Below are positions 20,902 to 32,206 of a stretch of DNA of 36,283 nt, piece by piece. A model generated the notes under the pieces. It made no database searches. It was not told the DNA's origin and saw only the letters and a program-made list of their open reading frames with translations. How positions within the stretch are numbered: position 1 is the stretch's first letter; each line of letters starts with the position of its first letter. This DNA comes from Acanthamoeba castellanii str. Neff (Eukaryota > Discosea > Longamoebia > Acanthamoebidae): assembly GCF_000313135.1 (NCBI RefSeq), contig NW_004457724.1:23569-59851 (forward strand). The letters run 5' to 3'. The position numbers and the translations under genes were made by a program.

Positions 20902-21788
20902 ATGTCCGCCGAGGGAGGTATACTAATACACCTGCTCGACCTGGTTGAGTGGTGCTCTGTGCTATGGTAGCGTGTTAACAAGCTAATGTTCTGGAAATGT
21001 CACAGAGAAAATTACCAATGATGGAGGAGTGTTGAAGAAAATCCTTGCTGCTGGGTCTGGCAGCGTTCCACCGAAGCACTCAGTGGTACTAGGTACTGCG
21101 TTGACCCCTTCATCTTCAGATCTTATTAGAAATATTATTATTTTACTCGATTTCTGGTTAATCTTCTCGTGCATCGCCTCGACCTCTTCAATTGTGAAAA
21201 AACACATATTGGCAGGCCGAGTAGCTCGTACAAGTTGATTCGATTGGGCGCTCAAGTGATCGTATATTGTCTTCTTCCAACCATTAGTGACCTATGAGGG
21301 CAAGCTGGAATCGGGCGAGGTGTTCGATGCCAGCCAAGGCTACCCCTTCAAGTTCACCCTCGGCAAAGGTAACGCACGCGCCTTCGTCGGTGCAGCTGCG
21401 GCTGTGTCTTTTCGTTGCCCTAACCGCCTTCGCGTTGTGATGATCAGGCGAGGTTATTCAGGGCTGGGACAGGGCCTTCGCCACCATGAAGAAGGGCGAG
21501 AAGGCCATTCTCACCATCAAGGCCAAGTATGCCTACGGCAAGGAGGGTACGAGTCCCACCCCTGATGGGTCTACGCCTTGTCGTTGTTGTTTGTTGTTGT
21601 TTGCTGCTGGCAGCGCTAACGCTCAAGCGGCCCGCTCACAATGTTCAGGATCGCCGCCTGAGATTCCGCCCAACGCGACTCTCATCTTCGAGGTGGAGCT
21701 GGTGAGCTTCGAGCCGCCCAAGAAGGCCATCAACCCCGACTACGAACGCCTGCAAGCGCTCCGAAAGGCGCGCGAGGAGGATGCCTAA
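20902..21788 (+). CDS. FKBP-type peptidyl-prolyl cis-trans isomerase
   Basis: Single FK506-binding domain that speeds proline isomerisation during folding. Five exons (20902-20917, 21006-21092, 21288-21368, 21448-21546, 21649-21788) sum to 423 nt, giving 140 residues. The start [19 protein letters not shown] is typical. Then come [52 protein letters not shown] and [18 protein letters not shown], with the drug-pocket residues Y, F/D, F, the EVI stretch, W and Y in their usual places. A charged helical tail ([14 protein letters not shown]) follows; no signal peptide or TPR is present, so a cytosolic protein is expected. Intron 2 (195 nt) is AT-rich compared with its neighbours. The upstream region is shared with ASCC2. 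Confidence 0.95.
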
Positions 21789-22098
21789 AGAGCTCGAGCA
21801 CTGCCCATCCCGCACTACATTGCTGTCCACCTTCCGTCTGTCCACTTACCACCGTCAACTGCCGCCATCTTCGCCACCTTTACGCTGAAACCGTCAGCAC
21901 AGCATCGTGAATGAACGTCCACGTTAGCACCTGTGTGTTGTGTGTGTGTCGTGCTGTGGTGCGGGTGTGAAGCGAACGCGCTTCGGCCTTACTTCTTCGA
22001 ATTACACCGAAACCGTTTGCCAGGGCAGCGAAACAAGTTTGGCTCCTTTCCATTTGCTACTTGAATTGAAAAAAAGAGCACCAGCACATCAGCACACC
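21789..22098. other. Intergenic region between FKBP and RAP1GDS1-like gene
   Basis: 310 bp between two genes in the same direction. It contains a short TG-rich run near 21930-21955 and no ORF or RNA that I recognise. Confidence 0.6.
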
Positions 22099-24991
22099 AT
22101 GGAACCTCTCTCGCTAGATCAACTCAAGGAAGAACTTGCCCGAATCTTTCCTGATGGTGCGTGCAGAGCCTCTAAATTCAAGCAATCTGTGCGCGAGGGG
22201 GGATAAAATTATTTAATTGGTTTGCCCAAATGCAAGTACGGCATCGAAGCTTGATTACCGATGCAAGCAGAATCTTGAAGTTTATTATTTTGTGAATTTA
22301 ACGTCATGTGTGTGTTGTGCGAACAGAGGAGGCCAAGAAGGTGGAAGTGGACGAGGCCAACCTGAGCAAGGTTGCGTCCCTGGTGCTCAAGTCTGAGGAC
22401 GATGCCGTGCTCGCCTCGCTCACCGAGGTAGTGGGCGACCTCGCCCGCATCGGTACTCCTCCTCCTCCTCCTCTCAACTTCTACGTAGCGTTTTGTTTGT
22501 TGTGTGTGGAGCTTGTTGTGGCTGACCCTGCCCACGCTTCTATGTAGACGAGAACCGTGAACGCCTGGGCGCCATCGAGGGCGTCCTCGAGCGTCTGGTC
22601 GCCATTCTCATTCGCGCTCAGGATGTCCCGCTGCAGAAGTGGACCGCGCGAGCTCTTGGCAACCTCTCCTACGAGCACGGTACAGTTTTTTGTTTTGATT
22701 TGTTTGTGCTGCTCGTGCCTCCGTGCGTGCGTGGGTTGCCGTCTGTCAGACAAATCGCGGCCTCACATAGCGTGTCTGTGCGGTGCGGTGCGTCTTCCAT
22801 CATGAACAGAGGAGAGTATCGACAAGATCATTGCTGCCGGAGCGGTACCGCGGCTCATCGAGCTGATGGCCAGCGGTGACATGGAGGTCAAGCGCAACAG
22901 CACCGGCGCTCTGGCCAACATTTCCTCGGCCGACCGTACGTGTTCCTCCAATGACAACGTCGACGGACATCTTCTCTGATCAAAGAACTCAAACCCGAAC
23001 CATCTTCCCTTCTTTGGCGCGCGATGCAGACGCCAAGGAGTTGGTCGTCGAGAAGGGCGCGCTGCCCGTCGTGTTCGACCTTCTGCGCAGCGACAACGAG
23101 ACTGTCCAAATGATGGCCTACCGGGTCATCACGAACCTCGGCGACAACGGTTCGTTAGCATCGTCATCAGCTCAACGCGTTGAACTGAGTCGAATGACGA
23201 AGACTTATGTACTTACGTGCTGTGCGTGCCCCAGAAAACAACCGGGTGGAGATCGTCAAGGCCGGTGGGCTCAAGCTGCTCGTCGACTTTGTGCTCAAGA
23301 ACGAGGACGAATCGACCACGGTCGAGGCGCTCAACGCCCTCTGCGTTCTGGTCGAGAACAGTACGCCTCCTTCCGGCTCGTCTTTTGCCGATGCACACTT
23401 CTTCATGTCAATGTCACTCAACCGCAACGCAACAGAGCAACACGCAATTGAGTTTGCGAAGGAGGGCGGACTTAAGGCTCTCGTGCCGCTCGTCGGCGAT
23501 GACGAGTCCGAGACTGCCCAGGCGACCGCCGCCGATCTTCTCCACACCCTGGCCACCATTGGTATGATGTGGTACCACGTCGCACGATGTTGGTTCGCCA
23601 GCGAACGTTCCATTCATGCTTTTTTTCCCCTCTCCTGGCCAAATGGCAGACGAACTCAAGACGTGGTTCCTCGCCGAGGGCCTCATTGCGCCCCTGCTGA
23701 AGCTCGCCAAGTCGGACGAAGTCACCACCCGCAAGAAGAGCATCAAGATCATCGCCCAGCTTGTCCTCAACGGTACCGTCGAGCCCGCACTCCGTCAATC
23801 CATGTCGGTGTTGGTGTGCTCATCTCTGCTTTCACGCCTCCAAACAGACGAGGTGGCGAACAGCCTGTTCCAAGAAGCGGATCTACTGCTTGATTTGCTC
23901 AAGTCGGAGGACCCTGAAATTCAGCTGCACACCACCATGATCATCGGAAACATTGCTCGCTCTGGTTCGTGACCACACACGAGACACGACACGACACGAC
24001 ACAATGGTGGTAGAAATAACCTTGACGTCCCCTTAGATGAGAACTGCGTCAAGTTGGTGGATGCGGGCGCTGCCCAGTTGCTCGGCCAGCTGCTCCTCGT
24101 CAAGGACCCTCGTCTGCAGCAGCTCGCCGCCGGCGCCCTCCGCAACCTCGCCATTCCCGCCCAGAACAAGGTGCGTGTGTGCGCACACGTGTGCGAAGGT
24201 GCGTGTGCGGTCGCGAGTTTACTAACACGCTCTCTCTTGGTGTTTGTGCACAGGCCAAGGTGGCCGAGAGCGGTGTGTTCCCGGGCCTCATCGCGTGCCT
24301 CTCGTCGACCAACGCGCATGCCATGTTCGCCGCCATCGGCGCCATCAAGGCGCTGCTCGTCACGCCCGAGAACCGGCGAAAGTTCATCGCGCTCGAGGGC
24401 CTCGAGGCCATCATCAGGATCAAGGACGCCATCATCATCGACGCCACCCAGCAGGACGACCCCGACGCCGCGCGAAAGCCCAAGGACCAGCGCATCCAGT
24501 ACGAGGCGGCCCGCACGCTGGCCGTGCTGACCGAGGAGGAGTCGGCCCGCGATGAGATCGTGCGGCTCGGGGGCGTCGGCCTGCTCCACTTCCTGCTCGA
24601 CTCGTCGTTCGAGATCCTCCAGAACGAGGGCCTCAAGGCCCTGAGGCATCTGGTCAACCACAAGGAGGCGGAGAGCCGGCCCAAGCTCGTCGAGGACGGT
24701 CTGATCGATGTGGTGCTCAACGGGCTCACCAAGACCAAGAGCGACGACGTCGTGCTGGGTCTCGTCGCCCTTCTCTCCACCCTCGCCGACAACGGTACCT
24801 CCTCTCATCACGACACGCGACACGCGACACGCGGTGGTCGCTTACGCTGTTCCCACTGAGCAGACAAGTTCCGGGAGGAGTTGGTGGCCAAGAACGCGGA
24901 CTCGGTGTTGGTCTCCCTCACGGCCTCGCCCGCCCAGACCGAGGCCAGCCAGACCCTCCGTGCCAAGATCGGCCCCACCTCCAACCCATGA
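22099..24991 (+). CDS. RAP1GDS1: RAP1GDS1/SmgGDS-like armadillo-repeat protein
   Basis: SmgGDS proteins bind small GTPases with polybasic tails, stimulate nucleotide exchange on Rho-type ones and chaperone them around prenylation. The start MEPLSLDQLKEELARIFPD is followed after an intron by EEAKKVEVDEANLSKVASL. Successive armadillo repeats follow, mostly split by introns between repeats: LQKWTARALGNLSYEHE, VKRNSTGALANISSAD, TVQMMAYRVITNLGDN, TTVEALNALCVLVEN, ETAQATAADLLHTLATI, LHTTMIIGNIARSDENCVKL and LQQLAAGALRNLAIPAQNKA. The last two closely match the SmgGDS repeats that read NFARNDANC and LSALRNLAIPVINKAK in the human protein. The end is TLRAKIGPTSNP. The armadillo fold is certain; the SmgGDS assignment is likely. 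A possible client, a Rac GTPase, is encoded at 32207. Confidence 0.8.
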
Positions 24992-25292
24992 ACATCTTCA
25001 TCGGGTCTCGAACGTGGTGCCTTCGTGTCTCAGCCATTCTTAACGTAGCGCGCCACGTAAGCTAAATGAAAGAATGTGTGGTATTCAATTTAACGGACCA
25101 ATGCCGGGAAAGTGACACGTAGCGCTGCGTAGCTTAGGTCGACGGGAAATTCCTTGTTGGGCTCTTGGGACGTTTGCTTTGGTGCGGTGAGTTGTGTTTC
25201 GCCGGGCGCGTGACTTGTTCACCCCTGTTCCTCTCTCCTCCGTTAGATTCAACAAGACGCGCCTCAGCACACAAGCCACTCACACACACAAC
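24992..25292. other. Intergenic region before aspartate aminotransferase
   Basis: About 300 bp with no ORF or RNA that I recognise. There is no clear TATA box; a short CA run sits just before the ATG at 25293. Confidence 0.6.
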
Positions 25293-27517
25293 ATGTTCAA
25301 GCGTGCTGCCACCAGGTACACTCCAACCCAAGATTTACCGTCAAGTTAGTTCGATTAAATTCATTTGTTTTCTTTAATCGCAACAAATCAATCCTTGAAT
25401 TAGATTAATTCACGCTCTCCCATTTGCCTGTCGTATTCTCACTGGTGATCGATCGATCTCTAACCAAAAGGAAATTTAATGCAAGTGTATTAAATTTGGT
25501 AGATTTTAATTGATTAAGTGATTTGTTTTTTGACATGAACAGAACGACTTCCGGCTCGGTGTCGAGCGCTGCCGTGCAGCAGAGGCTGTTTGCGTCGTCG
25601 TCTTCGGCGCGCGCCGCTTCGTCCCTGTGGGCGCACCTCGACGTCGCGCCCCTCGACTCCAACCACGCCACCAACGCCGCCTTTGAGGCCGTACGCACAC
25701 GCACCACACACACACACACACCGCACACGCACCACACACACACCACCGCACACGCACACGCGTGCGCCGCACACACTGATAGAGCAATGAAACACGACAC
25801 GACACGACACGACACGACACACAGGACCAATCGCCGCTCAAGGTGAACCTGGGCCGTGGCGTGTACAAGGACGACAACGGCAAGAACTGGGTGCTGCCCT
25901 CGGTGCGCATGGCCGAGGAGAAGATCTTCGCCGAGAAGGCCGGCCACGACTACCTGCCCTTCAAGGGCTGGGACGTGTTCTGCAAGCGCACCTCCGAGTT
26001 CGCCTTCGGCGAGACCAACCCGCTGCTCAAGGACAAGCGCGTCGCCACCGTCCAGGCCATCTCCGGCACTGGTGCGCGTTGCATGCGTGGCATACCTCGC
26101 ATTCCATTCTCCACTCACGCGTGTTGTGTGTGTGTGTGTGTGCGGTGTGCGTGTGCGTGTGCGTGTGCGTGTGCGGTGTGTGGGAATGTGAGGAATGCAG
26201 GAGCGCTGAGGGTGGGCGCCGAGTTTTTGTCGCGTTTCCTGCCGCCCACGCACAAGGGCGTGTCGGTGTACGTGGCCGACCCGACCTACGTGAACCACCT
26301 GCCCATCTTCAAGCTCAACGGCTTCGAGATCAAGCGCTACCGCTACTACGACCCCAACACCAACGGCCTCGACCTCAAGGGCTTCGTCGAAGATCTCCAG
26401 GTCTGCGCCCCAGCTCAGGACCCTGAAGCACCACCTCACATTCCTTCGTACTACTCGCATTCCTCTGACTCTGGTGGAATGTGTGCCTGTTTGGCATTCC
26501 TCTTCTTAAGAATGCGCCCGAGGGTTCGGTCATCCTGTTGCACGCGTGCGCGCACAACCCGACCGGCGTGGACCCGTCGTTCGAGCAGTGGAAGCTCGTC
26601 TCCGACGCCTGCAAGGAGAGGCGCCACGTCGTCTTCTTCGACTGCGCCTACCAGGTTCGCATGTCCACCTTTCTTCTTCGCTTTCGTTCTTTCTTGTCAC
26701 TCATTTTCTATGTGTGCGGTGATGTGTGTGCGGTCGTGCGTGTGCGTGTGCGTCGACAGGGCTTTGCCAGCGGTGACATCGACAGGGATGGTGCGGCGTT
26801 CAGGTACTTTGCGCAGGAGGGCCACCAGGTGCTCGTGGCGCAGTCCTACGCCAAGAACATGGGCCTCTACGGCCAGCGTGTGGGCGCGCTCAACATCGTC
26901 ACCTCGGACGCCAAGGAGACCGAAGCCGTCATGTCCCAGCTCAACCAGGTACGCACACGACCGCACGACACGACACGACACATGACACACACGACACACA
27001 CGACACGACACGACACTCGCTTACACTGTGTGAACGTGGCACACGCCGCAGGTGATCCGCCCGATGTACAGCAACCCGCCGGCGTACGGTGCGCGCATCG
27101 TGGGCACGATCCTGTCGGACCCCACCCTGCGAGCGCAGTGGCAGAAGGACGTCAAGACCATGGCCGACCGCATCATCGGCTCCAGGCAGGCCCTGGTCGA
27201 CAACCTCGAGGGTCTGGGCTCCAAGAAGTCGTGGAAGCACATCACCAACCAGATCGGCATGTTCGCCTACTCGGGTCTCACTCCTCCTCAGGTTCGTCCG
27301 CACACACGCGCGCTCCGTCGTGTGTTGCACTGTCTTCGTGGCACTCACGTTCGTTATCGCACACACCGCACACACCGCGCACGCAACGCCACAGGTCCAG
27401 ACGCTGCGTACGCTGCACGTGTACATGAACCTGGACGGCCGCATGTCGGTGTCGGGCGTCAACTCGCACAACGTCGAATATCTCGCCCAGGCCATGCACA
27501 AGGCCACCTCTCAGTAA
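25293..27517 (+). CDS. GOT2: Aspartate aminotransferase, mitochondrial
   Basis: PLP enzyme that interconverts aspartate and 2-oxoglutarate with oxaloacetate and glutamate; part of the malate-aspartate shuttle. Exon 1 (25293-25315) gives MFKRAAT; exon 2 continues with a Ser/Arg/Ala-rich leader ([18 protein letters not shown]), a good mitochondrial presequence without acidic residues. The catalytic domain follows: [70 protein letters not shown] (HNPTG substrate-binding loop), [15 protein letters not shown] (PLP-contacting Asp and Tyr) and [17 protein letters not shown] (Schiff-base Lys). The end is [16 protein letters not shown] then HKATSQ. Several introns are long CA/TG or CGACA repeats. All key residues are present. 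Confidence 0.96.
25692..25823. repeat. CA-rich then CGACA pentamer repeats in an intron
   Basis: The intron after the exon ending [10 protein letters not shown] is almost wholly (CA)n-like sequence, then about six ACACG-type pentamers directly before the acceptor. Confidence 0.85.
26126..26180. repeat. TG-rich repeat in an intron of the aminotransferase gene
   Basis: (TG)n followed by five or more GTGTGC hexamers, in the intron that splits the AISGTGALRVG coding segment. Confidence 0.8.
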
Positions 27518-27790
27518 GGGAAGTGGTGCAGTTACGACACACACAGTCACACAGTCTGATGATTTTGGGGAGCCAACACAACACAACAAACAAAACGTGC
27601 ACTCATCGCGATGAGCATGCTTCCACACTTGTTTGATGTGAACCCTTCGTTCAATCTTGTTTTTTATACACACACATCCTGCCTCTCTCCTGTAAATCCT
27701 GATCTTGCCTCAACCGCTCCTCTAGGGCAGGTCGGAGAGGTTCTTGGGAGGGGGTGGGTCTGGTGGGCGAGTAGAGAGGCGAAAAACGTG

Positions 27791-28105
27791 TTAACGGGAG
27801 AAAAAAAGGGGGTAGCGCGTAGCGGGCTGGGGGGGAGTACTGGGTCTGAAGCCGCCGCCGACCTGCTTGGCGTAGTTGGGGGACGAGTGAGCGCCCACAT
27901 TGTTCGGCGTCCACTCCCTCTGGCCCACCGGCTTCACCTCACCCTTGGACGGGTCCTGCACGAACAAAAGAAATAAAAATAAATAAATTAATGAAAATAA
28001 AAAGAGAGAAGGAAAAAAGGATGAGTGTGTTGAAGTGCAGAAGAGGTGAACCTTGGGGGTAGCCTCCTTGATCTTCTGCTCGAAAAAACTCTTCTTGTCC
28101 GCCAT
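27791..28105 (-). CDS. Small protein of unknown function (72 aa)
   Basis: I do not recognise a family. Exon 1 (28052-28105) encodes MADKKSFFEQKIKEATPK. A 96-nt intron follows, then exon 2 (27791-27955) encodes DPSKGEVKPVGQREWTPNN, VGAHSSPNYAKQVGGGFRP and a Pro-rich end. The protein is polar, without a signal peptide or membrane segment. The N-terminal 18 residues look helical; the rest looks extended or disordered, with a compact motif REWTPNNVGAHSSPNYAKQ. Splice phase is clean (0/0) and the acceptor TTTCGTGCAG is good. It is convergent with the aminotransferase gene, and its ATG is only about 110 bp from the 3' end of NADSYN. The last ten residues depend on no further intron being present. 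Confidence 0.55.
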   Translation of the reverse strand: MADKKSFFEQKIKEATPKVHLFCTSTHSSFFPSLFLFSLIYLFLFLLFVQDPSKGEVKPVGQREWTPNNVGAHSSPNYAKQVGGGFRPSTPPQPATRYPLFFSR

Positions 28106-28216
28106 GTCTTCTTGTGTTGTTGTGTTGTTGTGGCACAAGAAGGAAATGACCGCCACGCTCCTGACATTTTAATAGGCCAACCAAAATGAAGCAAAAAAAA
28201 TCAAGAGAAAAGAAAA

Positions 28217-31200
28217 TCAGGCCTGCGGGCCGCCTGTGGCCGGGGCGGCGCTGGCGAGGCTGACCGCTTCAGCCGCTGCCGCGGACACCACCGCCGGTGT
28301 TATGGTCGTCGCAGGAGCCGTGTCACGGACATCGACGTAGTTGCTCGCAGCCTGGAGCTCCGCCACCATCTGGTCGATGACCCTGGAGCGCAGTCAGCCA
28401 CAACCGCACACACCGCACACGGGGGGGGGGGGCGAGTACTCGAACTGGGTGGTCCATTTGGAGTTGTAGAGGAATTGGCGGAGGTCGAAGCGGTTGTCCT
28501 CGGGCGAGTAGGCCTCGGCGTGGTAGGACGGGGTGAGGACGGTCATCTTGTGCCGGTTGATGGAGTAGTAGAAGAAGAAGCGCTTGACCTTCTCGGCCAC
28601 CTGGGCCGGCGTGAGGTGGTCCCACTCGTGCACCAGCTTGTGGAACATCGACACGGGACCGCACAGCCCGATCTTCCTCAGGCGTCCGAAGTGGCTCAAC
28701 TCCGCGTACGTCATCCCCATGTCCTCTGCACACAGACATACAATTTTAACTCCTATTAATAGAACGCGAACGCGAATGCGGAGGTACCCTCGTCGGTCTG
28801 GGTGTAGTTGGAGGTGATGGGCTCCAGTTCGGCGGTGGGCGCCGCATGGACGACGTCGAGGAGCGCAGTGTAGCCCAGCGTCTTTTCATCGGCTGCCCAC
28901 TCCAAGAATCCTCGCAGATCGATCTTCGAGAACGAACCAATCGGGTTGACGTCCGCCGAACTGAACCCACAACTCATGAGCACGGCACACAACACGGCAC
29001 ACGACAGCAGCACACGCACACGCACACGCACACGCACGACCGCACACGCACACGTGATGGCAAGGTAGGGAAGCACATGCCTGCAATCGTATTTGGTCAT
29101 GTAGCCGCGGAGCGCTTCGTCGACGTTGGCGGCGCCGAGCACGAGGAGGCTGCCCTCTCGCCCGGTGGCCCACATCAACAGCTGGCTCAGCAGATACCCG
29201 TACACCATGCGCGATCGCGCCTGAATGTTTTGCAGCGCCACTGGGACACAAGCGCGGCACAATGAGTGTGTCGTACGTCGGTGTGTGTGTGTTTGTGTGC
29301 GTGCGTTCGCGCTCAGAGCAAGAGGGGGGATGTGCGTACGATTCTCGGTGGTGGAACCTCCGTGGACCTTGAACTGAGGCTTCTTGTCAGACACCTGCGC
29401 AAAGGCCTGCATGAACGCCGACACAATCGGGTCGATGGTGCTGTTGACGTGGTGCGCGCCAACCTATAGAAGAAGAACCAGGCGCACGTATGTCAGTTAA
29501 CACGCAACACACGACACAAGACACATTACACAACACGCAACACATGACACGATACTGCTTCGCATTATGCACGTATTTACCTGCTTCGCGAGCTTCTCGG
29601 CGCGTTCGCGGGTCTCCTTGGATGAGTTGGTGGTGCCCATGTAGCACGTGAAGAAGAGCTTGCCGGCCAGGTCCTGCGCGGACGACGGGGTGTAGTCGGG
29701 CATGCGCGTAATCCTCCGCACGTCGCGCAGCACCTGCTCGTTGCCCTTGCTCAGCTCCAGAAGCACCAGCTGGCACATGCTGCCCACAATCGCGGCCACT
29801 GCCGAACTGTCGGCGCCGCCGCTCAGCGGAAGGAAGTAACCGCTCACCCCTGTATTTTTACACGCACAGTGAGCAACACATTAAAGAAGAGAAGGCGCAA
29901 AAGAACGAAAGAGAAAGAAAGAGGCGAGAGGGGGGACGGCAAACCGGAACGGCGGAGGTAGTCCCACAGCCAGGAGGCGGGGCCGTAAGCGATCTCCTCG
30001 TACACGGAGAGGTATCTGGCTGCACCAGGCGCCGACACAAACGCAAGCAAGTCAGCGAGGTTGTTGATAGAATCGAACGTGTGTCGTGTGATGTCGTGTG
30101 TTAAGTCGGCCCGGACAGAGCGTACGTGCGACGGATTTGGAGGGCCTGGGTCCGGTTGTGGTCGATAGCGACCAATCGACAAAGACCGAGGGGACCTTGG
30201 GCGCCGATGCAGCCTGCGAGCTCCGACTGGCGATCGCCATGCGATAGGCGCGCACGTCGTCCTAATGATGAGCACAGAGCGTAAGGCGAGTGACGAGCCC
30301 CTCCCCCCACCCCACAAAGGGTGTCGTCGAAATGGACGTACGAGGTTGACGGTGGCGGTGATGACTTCGACGTCCTTCAGCGAGAATTGGGAAGCCTGGC
30401 CCAGGAGTTCGCCGTTCATGAAGATCATGCTGCTGCCGTCGTAGTACATCCGCCCTCCGTCACAGCCCTGCCCCCCCGACAACCGGTGTGAGCGAGAAAA
30501 GCAAAAGCAAAAGCAAAAGCAACGGCGGCGATAGAAGGCTGTTGAGTAGAGGTAGTGGAACCTGCTGGTTGGAGTAGAGGTAGAGACCGCCATTCTTGCG
30601 GGTGGCGTTGTGGATTAGGTCCACGCGCTGGTTGAGCTTACGCAGCTGGTGATGAGAGCCTTGCAAGACAAGAGGCCACACGCAACGCGACACAACACGC
30701 ATCACCGCACACGCACGACACACATTCAGAAACACGTTCCGTGAGTTGAGGCTGGCCCAATGGGTGTGCAAGGCGCGGCTTACCCGAGCCATTGCCGAAG
30801 ATCTCTACGCCAGCGAGGCCGAGGTAGATGTTGGGCGAGTCGGGCGTGAAGAGCTCTTCGCACGTCTCGACACCGATGGCTGTGTCCTGCGTCTGCAGGT
30901 AGCAGTCGCCGAACGGCACCGTCGTTTGGCCTGCGCGCGGTCCGTCGCCGAGAGTCGGAAGAGTGAGTCAGCGTGGCACCACACACGTGTGCGCACGCAC
31001 CGCACGCGTGGTGGCACGAGACGAGCACGACGCACCCGTGATGACGCGGATGCACTGGGGCAGGAGGAAGTCCTCGACCGTGCGCTTGTGCTTCCACTGC
31101 GAGAACCAACGCTCCTCGCGGTAGTTGCCATCGCTGGCCAAGAACTGCTTCGGACGGATCAGCAGCACCTTCCCGTTGAGCACGAACACACGGCAGTTGT

Positions 31201-31607
31201 ACCGCACATCCCTGGATAGATGGATCAATCGGCGTAGTAGAAGGCAGGCGATTAAGGATCCAATAAATGGGGTGGGATTCGTGTAGCGAAAGATTGAGAA
31301 AGAAAAAGGGTGTCTACCGATGCATGACGGGCATGCCGAAGTCGCAGAGCATGTCCTGGGTGAGCCCGACGAGCTCGGGCGAAAGGATGGCGGCAAGCGA
31401 TTGCCAGGAGTGAAGGAAGGTGTCCTGCTCGAGGAAGTGGTCCTCGCATCCATAGCCAGGGACCTCGAGCTCAGGGCCGAGCCTGTACCTCGCACCCGCC
31501 GCTCGTGCAGCGCGTAGCGAGCTCACGATGCGCTCCAGGTTGCCCGAAAAATCCATGGCCCATTGGTCGAGGTTGCATGTCGCAACAGTTGCCAGTGCAG
31601 GCTGCAT
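28217..31607 (-). CDS. NADSYN1: Glutamine-dependent NAD+ synthetase
   Basis: Last step of NAD+ synthesis: an N-terminal nitrilase-type glutaminase feeds ammonia to a C-terminal synthetase. The start at 31605-31607 gives [19 protein letters not shown]; an ATG 8 codons earlier is also possible. Glutaminase residues are seen in [19 protein letters not shown] (Glu), [20 protein letters not shown] (Lys) and [17 protein letters not shown] (Cys). Then come [33 protein letters not shown] and [13 protein letters not shown]. The synthetase has the PP-loop [99 protein letters not shown] and [20 protein letters not shown]. The Ala-rich end ([19 protein letters not shown]) is not part of the usual fold. 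More than ten exons; boundaries approximate. Confidence 0.95.
28977..29055. repeat. CA/CG-rich repeat in a NADSYN intron
   Basis: ACACGGCAC and CACACG units fill the intron that separates the exons encoding [10 protein letters not shown] and [10 protein letters not shown]. Confidence 0.8.
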
Positions 31608-32206
31608 CTTTCGTGTTGGTGTTGTGGGCAAGTTTACTTTCTCAATTCAACATGTCTTTTTTTAGTATTATTTATATTTTTTACCCCAGCTCGAAATCGG
31701 CCCAAAAAACCAAATGGGGCAAACGGAGCGGACTGCATGAACCACAAATCGATCCTGCAGTCACGCGTTAATCGACTCATTCTCAGCGAATCGGCCGTGC
31801 AGCAACCCTGATCTTCTCTTGATAATGCACTGAATCGAAATCACACCCGCGTCGACGTTTTCGCGCCAAAAGGTTTTTCTGTTACGTTATCGTCGACACT
31901 AATTACCGGCCTCGCAATTTGGAAGATGCCGGGCTCCGATTGGGGGCGGTAGTCGTACACGGCTATTGGGTCTCCCGCACGCGGTACCGCTGCTGACAAC
32001 AGGCACGAAGCAGAGGCGAGAGGCAACACTTGAGTCGATTCGGCGAATCTCGAGAGACAAATTCGTCCTGATTTACTTCACAGGCCCTTCTCCACATTTT
32101 TGTTGCTGCCATCCATCTCGCCCCCCAATCGAGGAAGAGAGCCATTCTTTGTAGATAAAGAACGAATCGAGCCCGAGCGTGAAGAACACGACTTTCCATT
32201 ACCGCA
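31608..32206. other. Divergent intergenic region NADSYN / Rac
   Basis: About 600 bp without a believable gene. An AT-rich block at about 31655-31685 lies just above the NADSYN start. Short ORFs here have no conserved feature. No TATA box was identified for Rac. Confidence 0.6.

Noticed and set aside
31841..32029. Short ORF between NADSYN and Rac
   Set aside because: 62 codons, no conserved feature, no splice support; expected by chance.
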